Below, piece by piece: positions 44,028-54,037 of a stretch of 64,000 nucleotides of DNA (the stretch's first letter is position 1; the number at the start of each line of letters is the position of its first letter). The stretch is taken from NCBI RefSeq assembly GCF_010500865.1, contig NZ_JAAAWN010000026.1, positions 1 through 64,000 of the forward strand, written 5' to 3'. The position numbers and the translations under genes were made by a program. The notes below the pieces were generated by a model that saw nothing but the letters and a program-made list of their open reading frames with translations, was not told the DNA's origin and searched no databases. This DNA comes from Alteromonas profundi. GTDB lineage: Bacteria > Pseudomonadota > Gammaproteobacteria > Enterobacterales > Alteromonadaceae.

Positions 44028-46013
44028 ATGCGTGTTTCTATTGTTCCACTCTCTTTTGTCTGTGGCCTTTTGGCAAATAGTGTTTCTTCCACCACGAGGG
44101 CTATGCCTATAGATATTCCTGCCGATGATAACCGCGATATTGAATATAGGGTGGTGACAGGAACGCGTTCGCCTACGCTACTCTCAAACTCCCCGATTAA
44201 GGTTGATGTTATTGATAAAGATGCTATTGCGCGTTTAAGTAAGGGCACCTTAAGGCAGGTACTAGAAGTTATGCCAGGCGTTGTTGTACGGCGTAGCCAA
44301 AAAGACGGTTACAACGTTCAGCTCCATGGTTTTAACGGTGATCACGTACTGGTACTCATTAATGGCCAGCCCATTATTGCGCCTACCGGCTCCTCGGTAG
44401 ATTTGGACCAAATTAGCGTGGCGAATATCCGCCAAATCGAAATCGTACGTGGCGCTGCGTCCGTTTTGTACGGTAGTTCGGCCATGGGCGGGGTTATCAA
44501 TATTATTACGGCAAAACCAGTAAAGAACACAGCGACATTGGATTACGAGGTAGGGCATTACACTGACGATGGCGTTAGTGGCGATACATTAACCCATACC
44601 ACACGGATAAATGCGGCAGGAAAAATGCGCGGCTGGCAGGCAGCAGTAAGCGCACAACATATCACAAACCCCGGCTTTGATTATGATGAGACGAGTGTTG
44701 CCCACGATGGCGGCGCAGTGGACAAAACGTTTGTCAAAATGGCCCTTTCTACACAATTCGATAGCACAGATTTCGCGTATCAAATGCAATTTTTTGATGA
44801 GAAGAAAGACCGTCCACAATCAGCCATACCGGGCCAAAGTAGCATTATTAGCTATCAATCAGATGTCGAACAGTGGCAACACGATTTTTCTGTAAAGCAA
44901 GCCGGCCTTTGGCATGTAAATAGCCGCTATCTCGCGCATGATGAAACGAGCGGCAATACAAACGGGTTAAGAGAAACCGATATACAGCTGGGTGAAATAG
45001 ACGCGCAGTATCAGTTTCAAAGCAACGTTCTTACCATGCCAGTAAACTGGGTAAGTGGTTTGGTGCTACATGCAGACAATTTAGATCAACAAAATGTAGA
45101 AACCGGCGTTATTGAAGTAGATGATGTTAGTAGACAAAGTGTTGAAGCCTATCTGCAAGCCCAAGGACAATTCAAGAATACGCAGTTACTTGCGGGTGTG
45201 CGGATACAAAACGACTCAGATTTCAACTGGCATACTGCAGCCAAATTAAGCGCTAACCGTAAATTTAAATACAACACGCTTTCAATTCATCTGCGCGGCG
45301 GCGTAGGCAGCAGCTACCGGGTCCCTAATCTAAAAGAACGTTATTATGTTTTTGACCACAGTAATTTAGGTTACATGGTGCTCGGCAATGCACAGTTGCA
45401 GCCAGAAACAGCATTAAGTAGCAATGTAGGGGCAAGCTTTAATTGGTCTATACCCGACACGCAATGGAGCCTAAAAACAGACATAGAGTTCCACTATACC
45501 GATGCAACAGACTTCATTATTGCGCTAAGAGATGAGGATGCTTCTAAAAACGCCGGGCTAGATATATCGATATACAACAATTTAGATGAGGCCCAACTCT
45601 ATGGCGCAGATCTCAGTGTTGCTGTGCAAAACGATAATTGGACGTGGCAAACAAACTACAGTTACCTTCACACTGAAGACAAAGAGAGTAACCGATTACC
45701 AGAACGCCCTACACACTTAATTAAAACCGCGTTGACCTATCAGTTTTCTCGGTCTGAGACCAGTATTCAGGTTTATGCGGTACATGAAAACGATGTTTCT
45801 CCCACAGCGGGTTATACCCAGACCTCGCACGATGCTTATACCACCGTGAACGCGGTGCTTCAGCACCAATACAATAGTGCTATATCAATGCGCATAGGCG
45901 CAGAAAATATCTCCAATGAGCATCGCTCACCAGATGCAGTAAGTGCAGGTGTATTTGATGCCCGGCCCATTTCTTCCCGGCGTGTTTATGTCTCGGTACG
46001 GTACGCGTTTTAA
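44028..46013 (+). CDS. hmuR: TonB-dependent heme receptor
   Basis: A 661-residue receptor: signal peptide (RVSIVPLSFVCGLLANSVSS), plug (RQVLEVMPGVVVRRSQKDGY, QIEIVRGAASVLYGSSAMGG, VINIITA) and barrel ending VRYAF. The segment SSYRVPNLKERYYVFDHSNL is like that of HmuR-type receptors. The first gene of an iron-controlled set for a lipoprotein, binding protein, ABC transporter and heme-degrading protein, so heme or hemoprotein is the ligand. A TTG at 44010 lies inside the Fur box and was rejected; no good ribosome site precedes ATG 44028. Confidence 0.87.
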   Translation: MRVSIVPLSFVCGLLANSVSSTTRAMPIDIPADDNRDIEYRVVTGTRSPTLLSNSPIKVDVIDKDAIARLSKGTLRQVLEVMPGVVVRRSQKDGYNVQLHGFNGDHVLVLINGQPIIAPTGSSVDLDQISVANIRQIEIVRGAASVLYGSSAMGGVINIITAKPVKNTATLDYEVGHYTDDGVSGDTLTHTTRINAAGKMRGWQAAVSAQHITNPGFDYDETSVAHDGGAVDKTFVKMALSTQFDSTDFAYQMQFFDEKKDRPQSAIPGQSSIISYQSDVEQWQHDFSVKQAGLWHVNSRYLAHDETSGNTNGLRETDIQLGEIDAQYQFQSNVLTMPVNWVSGLVLHADNLDQQNVETGVIEVDDVSRQSVEAYLQAQGQFKNTQLLAGVRIQNDSDFNWHTAAKLSANRKFKYNTLSIHLRGGVGSSYRVPNLKERYYVFDHSNLGYMVLGNAQLQPETALSSNVGASFNWSIPDTQWSLKTDIEFHYTDATDFIIALRDEDASKNAGLDISIYNNLDEAQLYGADLSVAVQNDNWTWQTNYSYLHTEDKESNRLPERPTHLIKTALTYQFSRSETSIQVYAVHENDVSPTAGYTQTSHDAYTTVNAVLQHQYNSAISMRIGAENISNEHRSPDAVSAGVFDARPISSRRVYVSVRYAF

Positions 46014-46078
46014 CCATAAATACCATTTAGTTTTGCCACAACACTTTAAAAATGAACAAATAAAAAGAGGAAATTAAA

Positions 46079-47233
46079 ATGAAACACACACAATTAGCTT
46101 TTCTTATCGCCCTTAGTTTAGGGTTAGCCGCCTGTGGCGGTTCCAGTGATGATACGCCTGTGAACGTAGATACAGGCGTTGGCGTGGATGATGGCACAGA
46201 AGATACTGGCGATGAAACACAGGGCAGTACTGACGAACCTAACGATGAAGGCACCATTTATGGGCCTTTTAGTACAGGCAGTACTGCAGAGCCCGTGGCG
46301 GTTTATTTTGATTTAGATACCCAAAGCCAAATTACACTCACCGAAGAAGAAGCCGCGGTTAACACCCAATGGGATATTGGCTTTCAGCGCACCAATGTAT
46401 TTTTAAATACCCATCAAGAGGCCCCTGTTAGCCTTTATTTTACCGGTAATAACGCAGATTTTTTTGACGATGAAGGTAATGCAATTGCCGATAGCTTTCT
46501 TAATGCGACGGCTGACAGCGAACTTGACGACTACCTGACAGTTACGGCGAGTGATATTCCCGATGACGCTGAGTTTGTTAGCGATAGCGAAACCCAGGTT
46601 ATTGGCACTACCTTTTATAACTATGACACGACTACCCACGTGGTAAGTGCCGCGGATGACGTTTATTACATCGTTTCTTCCGATGACAACTACACCAAAT
46701 TTCACGTCACCGACATAGTAACTGAAGGCTACGGAATGGGCGAATTGACCCTAAACGTCATGCACCAAAGTGTATTAGACGGTCAAACTGAATTTGCTGA
46801 AGCAGTAGCCGTTAGCGCAAATTTAGTGGGCTGTACTGAGGCCGCTTACATCGACTTTGACCTTCAACAAACGGTTACTGCTAGCGATGACTGGGATATT
46901 AGTATTCCGTGTAGCGATGGGGCGGGTGAATTTGCCATAAATCTCGCCGATGATGCCTCAGTGCTTAGAACAGATGCGCAGACCTATGCTGGCGTAGACG
47001 ATGCGGCTGCAGCTTTCTATGGCTTTAGCAGTGAAACAGTGAGTGCCTATGCGATTAGTGAAAACAACTGGTACTACTATGATAGTAGTTCGCACTTACT
47101 CTACTCTCAGTTTGGCGTGTATCTTATTAAAGCGGGTGACACTGTGTTTAAAATGCAAATTACCAGCTACTACGATGAGGCCGGTACCTCGGGTAATTAC
47201 AGCTTCCGTAGTGATGCGTTAACCGCGGAGTAA
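46079..47233 (+). CDS. hmuY: HmuY-like heme-binding lipoprotein, duplicated domain
   Basis: A 384-residue lipoprotein (lipobox LAAC in SLGLAACGG, Cys19) with an acidic Asp/Gly/Thr linker to residue 58, then two HmuY-like units. Each has the WDI pattern: NTQWDIGFQRTNVFLNTHQE near residue 101 and ASDDWDISIPCSDGAGEF near residue 276. Each also has a later segment like YYIVSSDDNYTKFHVTDI and YLIKAGDTVFKMQITSYY. HmuY is a surface heme-binding protein that delivers heme to the HmuR receptor. AGAGGAA precedes the ATG; the gene lies 65 bp after the receptor gene. Confidence 0.82.
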   Translation: MKHTQLAFLIALSLGLAACGGSSDDTPVNVDTGVGVDDGTEDTGDETQGSTDEPNDEGTIYGPFSTGSTAEPVAVYFDLDTQSQITLTEEEAAVNTQWDIGFQRTNVFLNTHQEAPVSLYFTGNNADFFDDEGNAIADSFLNATADSELDDYLTVTASDIPDDAEFVSDSETQVIGTTFYNYDTTTHVVSAADDVYYIVSSDDNYTKFHVTDIVTEGYGMGELTLNVMHQSVLDGQTEFAEAVAVSANLVGCTEAAYIDFDLQQTVTASDDWDISIPCSDGAGEFAINLADDASVLRTDAQTYAGVDDAAAAFYGFSSETVSAYAISENNWYYYDSSSHLLYSQFGVYLIKAGDTVFKMQITSYYDEAGTSGNYSFRSDALTAE

Positions 47234-47237
47234 GACC

Positions 47238-48194
47238 ATGACGAATGCAAAATGGGTCGCCCATATTGGTATCTCTATTTTGCTTATGGGCTTGGGCAAT
47301 CTTGGGGATGCCCAAGCCCATGAACAGCAAAATACACAACGTATTATCACCGCGGGCGGAAGCTTAACGGAAATAGTGTACGCCCTAGAAAAGGGTAACC
47401 AAGTGGTAGCAACCGACAGCACCAGCATGTTCCCCACAAGCGCACAACAGGTCACCAAGCTAGGCTATTTTCGCCAGTTAAGTACCGAAGGGGTATTAGC
47501 ACAACAGCCCACCTTGCTACTCGGGGCGAGCGCCACGGGCCCAGGCGACATGATTGAGCAGGTGTCAGAGGCCGGTGTAAAGGTGGTTATCTATGATGTG
47601 CCTAAGAACCTTCTAGGCTTGCAGCAACTCATTGAACAAGTAGGCAAGGTTCTTAAGGTGCCAGACAAGGCAAAACGCCTTAGCACTAGTATTGCCGAAA
47701 ACGTCGCGCATCAAGCAGCAAGCTTTAAAAAACGCAAAGACGGCTATTTTCCCGCTGATGCTAAACCCGTTAAAGCCTTATTTGTGGTGTCTAACAACGA
47801 CCGAGGGTTAACTGTGGCCGGGCACAATACCGTACCTCAGGCGATGTTCGATATGGTAGATATTCAAAATGGAGCTCAGGAATTAGAAGGGTATAAGCTG
47901 ATTAATAACGAAGCAGTGGTACGTCATAACCCTGATGTTATTTTCGTAGCAGGACATATGCTACGTGGCAAAAACGCCCTCACTGATTTATGTGAACATC
48001 CCGCCATTGCCGCAACCTTTGCGGGTAAGCATTGCTTAATCAAGGTCATGGACAGTAACGTAGCGCTAGGGCTATCTCCGCGTTTTCCTGACGGGCTGTC
48101 GGTTATCGCCGAACACGCATTACATGCCTTAGCGTTGAAACATCCTACGCCGATGAAGAAGTCTGCAATGTCGCTAATTAATAGGACTGATTAG
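47238..48194 (+). CDS. hmuT: Periplasmic heme-binding protein of an ABC transporter
   Basis: A 318-residue substrate-binding protein with a signal peptide (WVAHIGISILLMGLGNLGDA) and the class III fold of metal and heme binders (RIITAGGSLTEIVYALEKGN, QQVTKLGYFRQLSTEGVLAQ and VRHNPDVIFVAGHM). It takes heme in the periplasm and passes it to HmuU. Four bases after the HmuY-like gene and directly adjoining hmuU. Confidence 0.92.
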   Translation: MTNAKWVAHIGISILLMGLGNLGDAQAHEQQNTQRIITAGGSLTEIVYALEKGNQVVATDSTSMFPTSAQQVTKLGYFRQLSTEGVLAQQPTLLLGASATGPGDMIEQVSEAGVKVVIYDVPKNLLGLQQLIEQVGKVLKVPDKAKRLSTSIAENVAHQAASFKKRKDGYFPADAKPVKALFVVSNNDRGLTVAGHNTVPQAMFDMVDIQNGAQELEGYKLINNEAVVRHNPDVIFVAGHMLRGKNALTDLCEHPAIAATFAGKHCLIKVMDSNVALGLSPRFPDGLSVIAEHALHALALKHPTPMKKSAMSLINRTD

Positions 48195-49322
48195 ATGACA
48201 CAGGCGTGTACACGACTATCTCAATATGTCGCAACTAGGCAGCAAAACAATCGGCGAGGGCTATGGCTGTTTAGCGTAGCGCTAGCTATTAGTATGTACC
48301 TTTCTGTTACTAATGGCAGTATAGAGATAAACGCATGGCAGCTTATCTTTGCGCACATCGAAGGTCTTTATAATCAGGCATTCGGTGTTACACAGCAAAT
48401 AACTGCAAATACAGAGTTAAGCAATGCAACACAATGGTATGTGTTTGCCCAGCTTCGCTTACCCCGGGTTATTATGACCTCACTGATTGGTGCGTTACTC
48501 GCTACGGCGGGTTGTACTATGCAGGGGTTGGTGCGAAACCCGCTCGCCGACCCGGGTCTCATTGGCATATCCGGCGGGGCCGCGGCGGCAGCGGCGGTAA
48601 GTATGGCCGTAATGCCTGCCAGCGCATTTTCCTTTATCCCTCCAGCCATGGCGTCTATTTGGGTAGGTATCTGGGCCTTTTTGGGAGCGTTAGCTGCGGT
48701 TTTATTGGTGCTGAAATTTTCCAACAGCGCCCACGGTGTATCGGTGGCCGCCCTTATACTAGCTGGTGTGGCTATTAACGCATTCACCGGTACGATTATA
48801 GGCGCGGTAAGCTATGTAGCCAGCGACGATGCGTTACGTCAAATTTCCTATTGGACAATGGGTAGTTTAGCGGGGGCTAACTGGAATAAAGCCCTCATAG
48901 TTGCCATTACCTGTGCGCTCGCCTTCGCGGGACTGTTTAGCATGCGAAACGCACTTAACCTATTAGCCCTTGGGGAAGGGGAAGCGGCGTATATGGGGCT
49001 GGACGTGAAACGCTATAAAAAACGTATGTTGTGGCTCGTTACGTTTTGCGTAGCGCTGGCCACTGCGCTTTGCGGCATCATTGGGTTTGTGGGGTTGGTG
49101 GTGCCACATATCTGCCGCACAATATTTGGCGTAAACCATCGCATATTACTTCCTGCCAGTGCCCTTGTAGGCGCACTTTTACTAAGCGCGGCAGATACCC
49201 TTTCCCGTAGTCTATTTTCGCCTATGGAAATACCTATTGGCATAGTAACTTCGGCAATCGGTGCACCTTTTTTCCTGTACCTTTTGTGGCAGCAAAAAGG
49301 AGTGTTTAGCGGTGGCCAATAG
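48195..49322 (+). CDS. hmuU: Heme ABC transporter permease
   Basis: A 375-residue permease of the FecCD/BtuC family with about ten helices: LRLPRVIMTSLIGALLATAG and CTMQGLVRNPLADPGLIGIS near residues 93-130 are the family signature, and CGIIGFVGLVVPHICRTIFG near residue 300 is the cytoplasmic-loop region. Begins directly after the hmuT stop, and its end overlaps hmuV by 11 bases. Confidence 0.94.
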   Translation: MTQACTRLSQYVATRQQNNRRGLWLFSVALAISMYLSVTNGSIEINAWQLIFAHIEGLYNQAFGVTQQITANTELSNATQWYVFAQLRLPRVIMTSLIGALLATAGCTMQGLVRNPLADPGLIGISGGAAAAAAVSMAVMPASAFSFIPPAMASIWVGIWAFLGALAAVLLVLKFSNSAHGVSVAALILAGVAINAFTGTIIGAVSYVASDDALRQISYWTMGSLAGANWNKALIVAITCALAFAGLFSMRNALNLLALGEGEAAYMGLDVKRYKKRMLWLVTFCVALATALCGIIGFVGLVVPHICRTIFGVNHRILLPASALVGALLLSAADTLSRSLFSPMEIPIGIVTSAIGAPFFLYLLWQQKGVFSGGQ

Positions 49323-50136
49323 CAATCTTGATAGGCAATCAACAAATGTATTGCAGGTAGAAAATGCTAAAGTGAAACGCGGCGAGAGGCTATTACTTGC
49401 CAACATCAATTTTACGGTAAAAGCAGGAGAGTTTATCGCTATAGCAGGCGAAAATGGCTGTGGTAAATCTACTCTGCTTAGTATTTTATGCGCGGCTGAT
49501 ACTGCGCAAAGTGCCCTTGTACATGGAGAAATATGTATACAAAATGTGCCGTTAAAACATTACAAGGTACAGCAATTAGCAACGATAAGAGCAGTGATGT
49601 GTCAGCATCAAAGCTCCCCTTTTGGCTTTTTTGTGGACGAAATTTTAACCCTAGCTCGCCACGCGGTTATCGAGCCAAGCCATCTTAGGCACGCTTGTAT
49701 AGCCGGTGTGTCTGAGGCGCTAGATTTACGCCATTTGTTGCACCGCAATATACAAACTCTCTCTGGGGGAGAGCGGCAACGGGTTTATTTGGCAAAGGCA
49801 CTACTGCAACTTATTCCCTCATCGCTTGAGGACGACCTATCTGGCAAGTTGCTTCTACTCGATGAACCCACCTCAGCGCTAGATTTGCGCCACCAAAAAC
49901 TTGTGATGGCATTGTTGGCCAAATTAAGCCAAGGGGGCCTTAGCATTATATGTATTAGCCACGATATAAACCTTATAACCCCCTACTGTACACGAATGCT
50001 GGTGTTAGCTAACCAAGGCGTCATTGCTGACGGAGCGCCTAATCAGGTACTGACTCATGGGGTCTTAAAACAATGCTATCAAACCGATCTACACCTATTA
50101 AAACACCCGGAACACGGTGTTTTTGTTACCCATTAA
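49312..50136 (+). CDS. hmuV: Heme ABC transporter ATP-binding protein
   Basis: A protein of about 274 residues with Walker A GENGCGKSTLL, Q-loop VMCQHQSSPFG, signature LSGGERQRVYLAKAL, Walker B LLLLDEPTSALD and H-loop ICISHDI. The frame opens at a GTG at 49261 inside hmuU, but AAGGAG at 49298-49303 fits GTG 49312, giving VANSNLDRQSTN at the N-terminus; the stop of hmuU overlaps it. Drives heme import with HmuTU. Confidence 0.92.
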   Translation: MANSNLDRQSTNVLQVENAKVKRGERLLLANINFTVKAGEFIAIAGENGCGKSTLLSILCAADTAQSALVHGEICIQNVPLKHYKVQQLATIRAVMCQHQSSPFGFFVDEILTLARHAVIEPSHLRHACIAGVSEALDLRHLLHRNIQTLSGGERQRVYLAKALLQLIPSSLEDDLSGKLLLLDEPTSALDLRHQKLVMALLAKLSQGGLSIICISHDINLITPYCTRMLVLANQGVIADGAPNQVLTHGVLKQCYQTDLHLLKHPEHGVFVTH

Positions 50137-50163
50137 GCTAATTAAAATTAAGAGGAAAATATT

Positions 50164-50892
50164 ATGAGCATGCAAGATATAGCACTTGCTGCAAAACATT
50201 TAGCCAGAGCACAGCATAGTGGTGTTCTTGGTACGCATTCTACTTCCATGCCGGGCTATCCTTTTGGCTCTGTGGTGCCCTACTATTTAACTCCTGAAGG
50301 CGATGCGGTTATTTATATTAGTGATATTGCGCTGCATACACGCAATATTAAGGCGAACGATAAAGTAAGCTTAACGATTTTCGACAACGAAGAAGACGAC
50401 TCCCAAGCGAATGGGCGAGTCACTATTATGGGGAATGCAATGTGTGTCAATGAGTCACACATTGAAGCCCAGTACCTTCGTCTTTTCCCGCAGGCAAAAG
50501 GGTATAAGCAAACCCATGACTTTAACTTTTATGTGATTAAAACAGAGCGGGTACGCTACATAGGCGGGTTTGGTAAAATCCATTGGGTAGATAAAGCCTA
50601 TTGGCACCAACAAAAACAGGAATGGCACAGTAATGTTGATGGCATGATCGCCCATATGAATGAAGATCATTTAGATGCTATGTCCCTCATATTAAAACAT
50701 AGGCTGAATGTAGACGTTGTTGCGCCCACCATGTGCAGCGTGTTCCCCGAAGGCGCCCATTATACCTATGGAGACAATGTGTGGTTTGTTCCTTTTGAGC
50801 AGGTGTGCCAGTCGGCCAAACACGTTCGCGAACAGCTTGTAATTCAAACTAAACAGGCGCGTGAAGTGTTAAGCCCAGCGATAGAAAATTAA
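50164..50892 (+). CDS. hutZ: HugZ/HutZ-family heme-utilisation protein
   Basis: A 242-residue protein of the HugZ group: an N-terminal pyridoxamine-oxidase-like split barrel (AQHSGVLGTHSTSMPGYPFG, SVVPYYLTPEGDAVIYISDI) and a C-terminal DUF2470 domain with HMNEDHLDAM. Such proteins bind heme and help to degrade it, releasing iron in the cytoplasm. Last gene of the heme operon; GAGGAAAATATT precedes the ATG. Followed by a strong terminator. Confidence 0.9.
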   Translation: MSMQDIALAAKHLARAQHSGVLGTHSTSMPGYPFGSVVPYYLTPEGDAVIYISDIALHTRNIKANDKVSLTIFDNEEDDSQANGRVTIMGNAMCVNESHIEAQYLRLFPQAKGYKQTHDFNFYVIKTERVRYIGGFGKIHWVDKAYWHQQKQEWHSNVDGMIAHMNEDHLDAMSLILKHRLNVDVVAPTMCSVFPEGAHYTYGDNVWFVPFEQVCQSAKHVREQLVIQTKQAREVLSPAIEN

Positions 50893-50968
50893 AAACCAAA
50901 AATCAGACCGGCAACAGTTGCCGCAGTTGTGTCACAGGCAATGTTAGGCTTCTATTGAGAAGAGCGAA

Positions 50969-51002
50969 AAAAACCACCGGCTAAATTTAGGCGGTGGTTT
51001 TT
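50969..51002. terminator. Bidirectional terminator
   Basis: AAAAACCACCG pairs with CGGTGGTTTTT around a 12-base loop, with T-runs on both strands. It lies between the heme operon (plus) and the receptor gene (minus) and ends both transcripts. Confidence 0.88.
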
Positions 51003-51028
51003 ATGATACCAATTGTCGGCGTTATTAT

Positions 51029-53971
51029 TTAGAAGGTATAACGCGCGCCTAGTGTGTAACGAGGGCCATATTGACGAGCAAACAAGAATTGCTCTTCAAA
51101 GCGTCCGAAACCACGTTCGGTTTCATCGTTAATATTCACCCCTTCTAAGAATACAGTTAGGTGCTGATTAACGTCGTAGTTAATGCTCGCATCAACCTGT
51201 CCGTAAGTATCGAATTGAGTTGCTGGGTTATCTTCAGATCCCTGCGCTTGGCCCATACCTACGAGGTATTGGTCGCGCCATGCATAGGTAACTTTTACCG
51301 ATAGGCCATTTTTCTCATAAAACACTTGGAAGTTGGCAGAGTCACTGATCCCCACGATTGGGTTTTGTTCAGATGACAAATCATACGGGTCATAGTTTAC
51401 ATCCCCGTCTACCAAAGTAGCGTTTGCACCTATACCGAACCCGGTATCGCCGAATGTGTGTTGAATAGCTACTTCCAGGCCTTCTACCGTGCGTTTGTCT
51501 TCAACATTGCGTGGTTGGTTTACTCGCCATTCGATAAGTGGATCTTCAGAGGTAGGAGATATTACGCCATTTTCATCCGCATAGCCGTTATTTACAAAGT
51601 AGTCATAAATAGCGCTGTCGGTAGCCTGAACGCCGTCTGCTTCAAGTGCCGATACCGCTTCATTCCAACGTGGCCCTTGGTAAATATCGTGTATTCCTTC
51701 ATAGGTTTCTTGCACTGAAGAATACGCGATATAGTTTTTAACCGACTTTCTAAATAAACCTAATGAGGCATAACTTGCTTCGTCGTAATACCACTCGAAT
51801 GAAAGGTCTAAGTTATCGGATAAGTAGGGCAGTAAGCTTGTGTTACCCGCAGATGCCGTACGTGCGCCAATCTTTGGACTACCACTAAATGATAAACCAC
51901 CTTGAAGTAGGCCAATAGGCGCGCGAGTTATCGATTTACCCCAAGAGAAGCGAGCGACTACATCGTCGGTTAGATCAACTTTTACATCAAACATAGGCAG
52001 CGCAATGCTGTACTCACCAGTGAAGTCGAGCAACTGCAAATCACTTTCATAATCAGTGATCCATTCTGATGGTGCCACCCAGTTCACTTGTGTAGGTACG
52101 CGTACTTCAGCAGCACTTGGTACTTCGGTCTCTTCGTAGCGTACCCCTGCATTAATTTGTATGTAGAAGTCGCTAAGTTCAAATTCCCATTCAGTTTGAA
52201 CATAGATTGAGTCGGTAATTTCTTCAACATTACTTACAGACGGCGAACCACTGAAGTAGGGGTCGATAGAATAGGCGTTATTTTCGCCTACTACGTCACC
52301 TGTGATAAATGCTAACTGGCGAGCAATAGCTTCATCAAAATCAAAGGTATAGTAATATCCTGGGTTCATGCCCGCACCGCCCCCATCGAAGGCATCTAGG
52401 AAGTCGTCGGTGGTGTTGCGGACAAACATGCTATCTGGAAATATCTCGGTGAACGAAGGGCTAAAACCTGGGCCGCCACGTAGTCCACTCCACGCCTCAA
52501 AGCCTGTAAGAGCCTGCTCTGTGCGCGCCACACCAAAGTCAATTTTAACCAGTGGGATATCAAATGCAGAGTTGTACCAAGTTCCATCAAGCTGAAGCTG
52601 TTCTATATCAGAACGGCCCGGCGAGTATATAAATTGGCTGAAGTTAGAATCGATTTCACTAGGAAGGATCTCGTTGGTGCCGTTATTCCAGTTAACGTAT
52701 ACCTGTGGGATTTCGCCTTCACGGAAATCGTAAACCTTAGATTCGAGCTGATTCGAGCCTAAAATTACTTGGCCTGAACTACCAAGCCCTTCGTCATAAC
52801 CGTTGTCTATTTCGTTGTAAGAGTCGTGATAATCTAGCTTAAAGTGCCAGTCGTCATTCACAATCCAATCAAGGTTTACACCGATAGAGCGAGCGTCAAC
52901 ACGGGTGGTGTTTCTGCTGGCGGTAAATGAACCATCGTCGCCGCTAATATCAGCGTAAACGGCGGTACCATTTTCGTCTAATTCATAGGCATTAATGTTG
53001 GCGCCGAAGTTATTCCAAATACCCCAGCCTACAGTATTGGTACCTGTGGTTGCGCGGGTGGCGGTGTAATCTACTGTAGCGGTAAATTCGTCAACGGGAC
53101 GAAATTGAAGCGTAACTTGGCCATTGGTACGTTCACGTTGTACGTCGTTAATGCTGTAGTTCATATCTTTCGGAAAGAACGCGGCATCGGTAATGTTGGT
53201 ACGGTTGTCTACCACATTGGCCGTATCTAACTCTGGAAGTTCGCCATTTTCCTGCAAAACCCAACCTTGAATAGTGGCAGCTTGTTGCTGAAAGTCACGT
53301 TCTTGGTGTGAAAATGATACGCCAAAACCAAATCTGTCATCGGCAAAGGTGTTGCTGTAAACGCCCGCGAACTCGGGGGTTATGTCATCGCCCTCAACGT
53401 TGGAAGTGTCGTAGATCCCTTTCGCTGAAAATGATGCTTGTTGCCCCGGACGTGCCAACGGTTTCATGGTAATAATGTTTACTGTTGCACCTAAACCACC
53501 GCTAGGATTTTCTGCCCGCGCCGTTTTGTGCAATTCTAGAGTGTTAACCCCTTCAGAAGACAGATTTTCTAAGTTAAACGAACGGGTAAAACCAGTGCCT
53601 GGCATCTGCCGTCCATTTAGCGTAACCAAGTTAAACTCTGGACCGAAACCTCGAACAGTAATTTGGCTACCTTCACCGTTTGAACGACTAATGGTAACAC
53701 CGGTAATACGTTGTAGTGCTTCAGCGAGGTTGGTATCAGGAAACTTACCAAGCTCTTCAGCCGATATAGCGTCTACCACACCGCTTGAACTGCGCTTTAC
53801 ATCCATAGAGCGCATAAGGCTACCGCGAATACCGCTTACCTGAATTACTTCCACTTCACCTTCAGCGGGTGTCTCAGATTCCTGAGCGTAAGCTGGAAGT
53901 GCTAATGAGGAGCCCATCAACAAAGCCATTGACGTGGCGAGCTGGGTCTTTTTAAAAGTTGAATTTTTCAT
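51029..53971 (-). CDS. TonB-dependent receptor of the laminarin locus
   Basis: A large (980-residue) receptor of the Alteromonadales polysaccharide type: signal peptide ending LPAYA-QE, an acidic linker, then plug (VIQVSGIRGSLMRSMDVKRS, SAEELGKFPDTNLAEALQRI, GVTISRSNGEGSQITVRGFG) and barrel ending LGARYTF. This GIRGSLxRSxDxKR start is typical of receptors paired with carbohydrate enzymes. It follows the laminarinase gene with 66 bp between and probably imports laminarin oligosaccharides. The frame opens earlier at 54001, but AGGG fits ATG 53971. Confidence 0.9.
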   Translation of the reverse strand: MKNSTFKKTQLATSMALLMGSSLALPAYAQESETPAEGEVEVIQVSGIRGSLMRSMDVKRSSSGVVDAISAEELGKFPDTNLAEALQRITGVTISRSNGEGSQITVRGFGPEFNLVTLNGRQMPGTGFTRSFNLENLSSEGVNTLELHKTARAENPSGGLGATVNIITMKPLARPGQQASFSAKGIYDTSNVEGDDITPEFAGVYSNTFADDRFGFGVSFSHQERDFQQQAATIQGWVLQENGELPELDTANVVDNRTNITDAAFFPKDMNYSINDVQRERTNGQVTLQFRPVDEFTATVDYTATRATTGTNTVGWGIWNNFGANINAYELDENGTAVYADISGDDGSFTASRNTTRVDARSIGVNLDWIVNDDWHFKLDYHDSYNEIDNGYDEGLGSSGQVILGSNQLESKVYDFREGEIPQVYVNWNNGTNEILPSEIDSNFSQFIYSPGRSDIEQLQLDGTWYNSAFDIPLVKIDFGVARTEQALTGFEAWSGLRGGPGFSPSFTEIFPDSMFVRNTTDDFLDAFDGGGAGMNPGYYYTFDFDEAIARQLAFITGDVVGENNAYSIDPYFSGSPSVSNVEEITDSIYVQTEWEFELSDFYIQINAGVRYEETEVPSAAEVRVPTQVNWVAPSEWITDYESDLQLLDFTGEYSIALPMFDVKVDLTDDVVARFSWGKSITRAPIGLLQGGLSFSGSPKIGARTASAGNTSLLPYLSDNLDLSFEWYYDEASYASLGLFRKSVKNYIAYSSVQETYEGIHDIYQGPRWNEAVSALEADGVQATDSAIYDYFVNNGYADENGVISPTSEDPLIEWRVNQPRNVEDKRTVEGLEVAIQHTFGDTGFGIGANATLVDGDVNYDPYDLSSEQNPIVGISDSANFQVFYEKNGLSVKVTYAWRDQYLVGMGQAQGSEDNPATQFDTYGQVDASINYDVNQHLTVFLEGVNINDETERGFGRFEEQFLFARQYGPRYTLGARYTF

Positions 53972-54037
53972 AATTGCCCTACTAATCTTTATCAATATCA
54001 CACTGGCGCCAATACATAACAGGCGGCAGTTGCTTTG

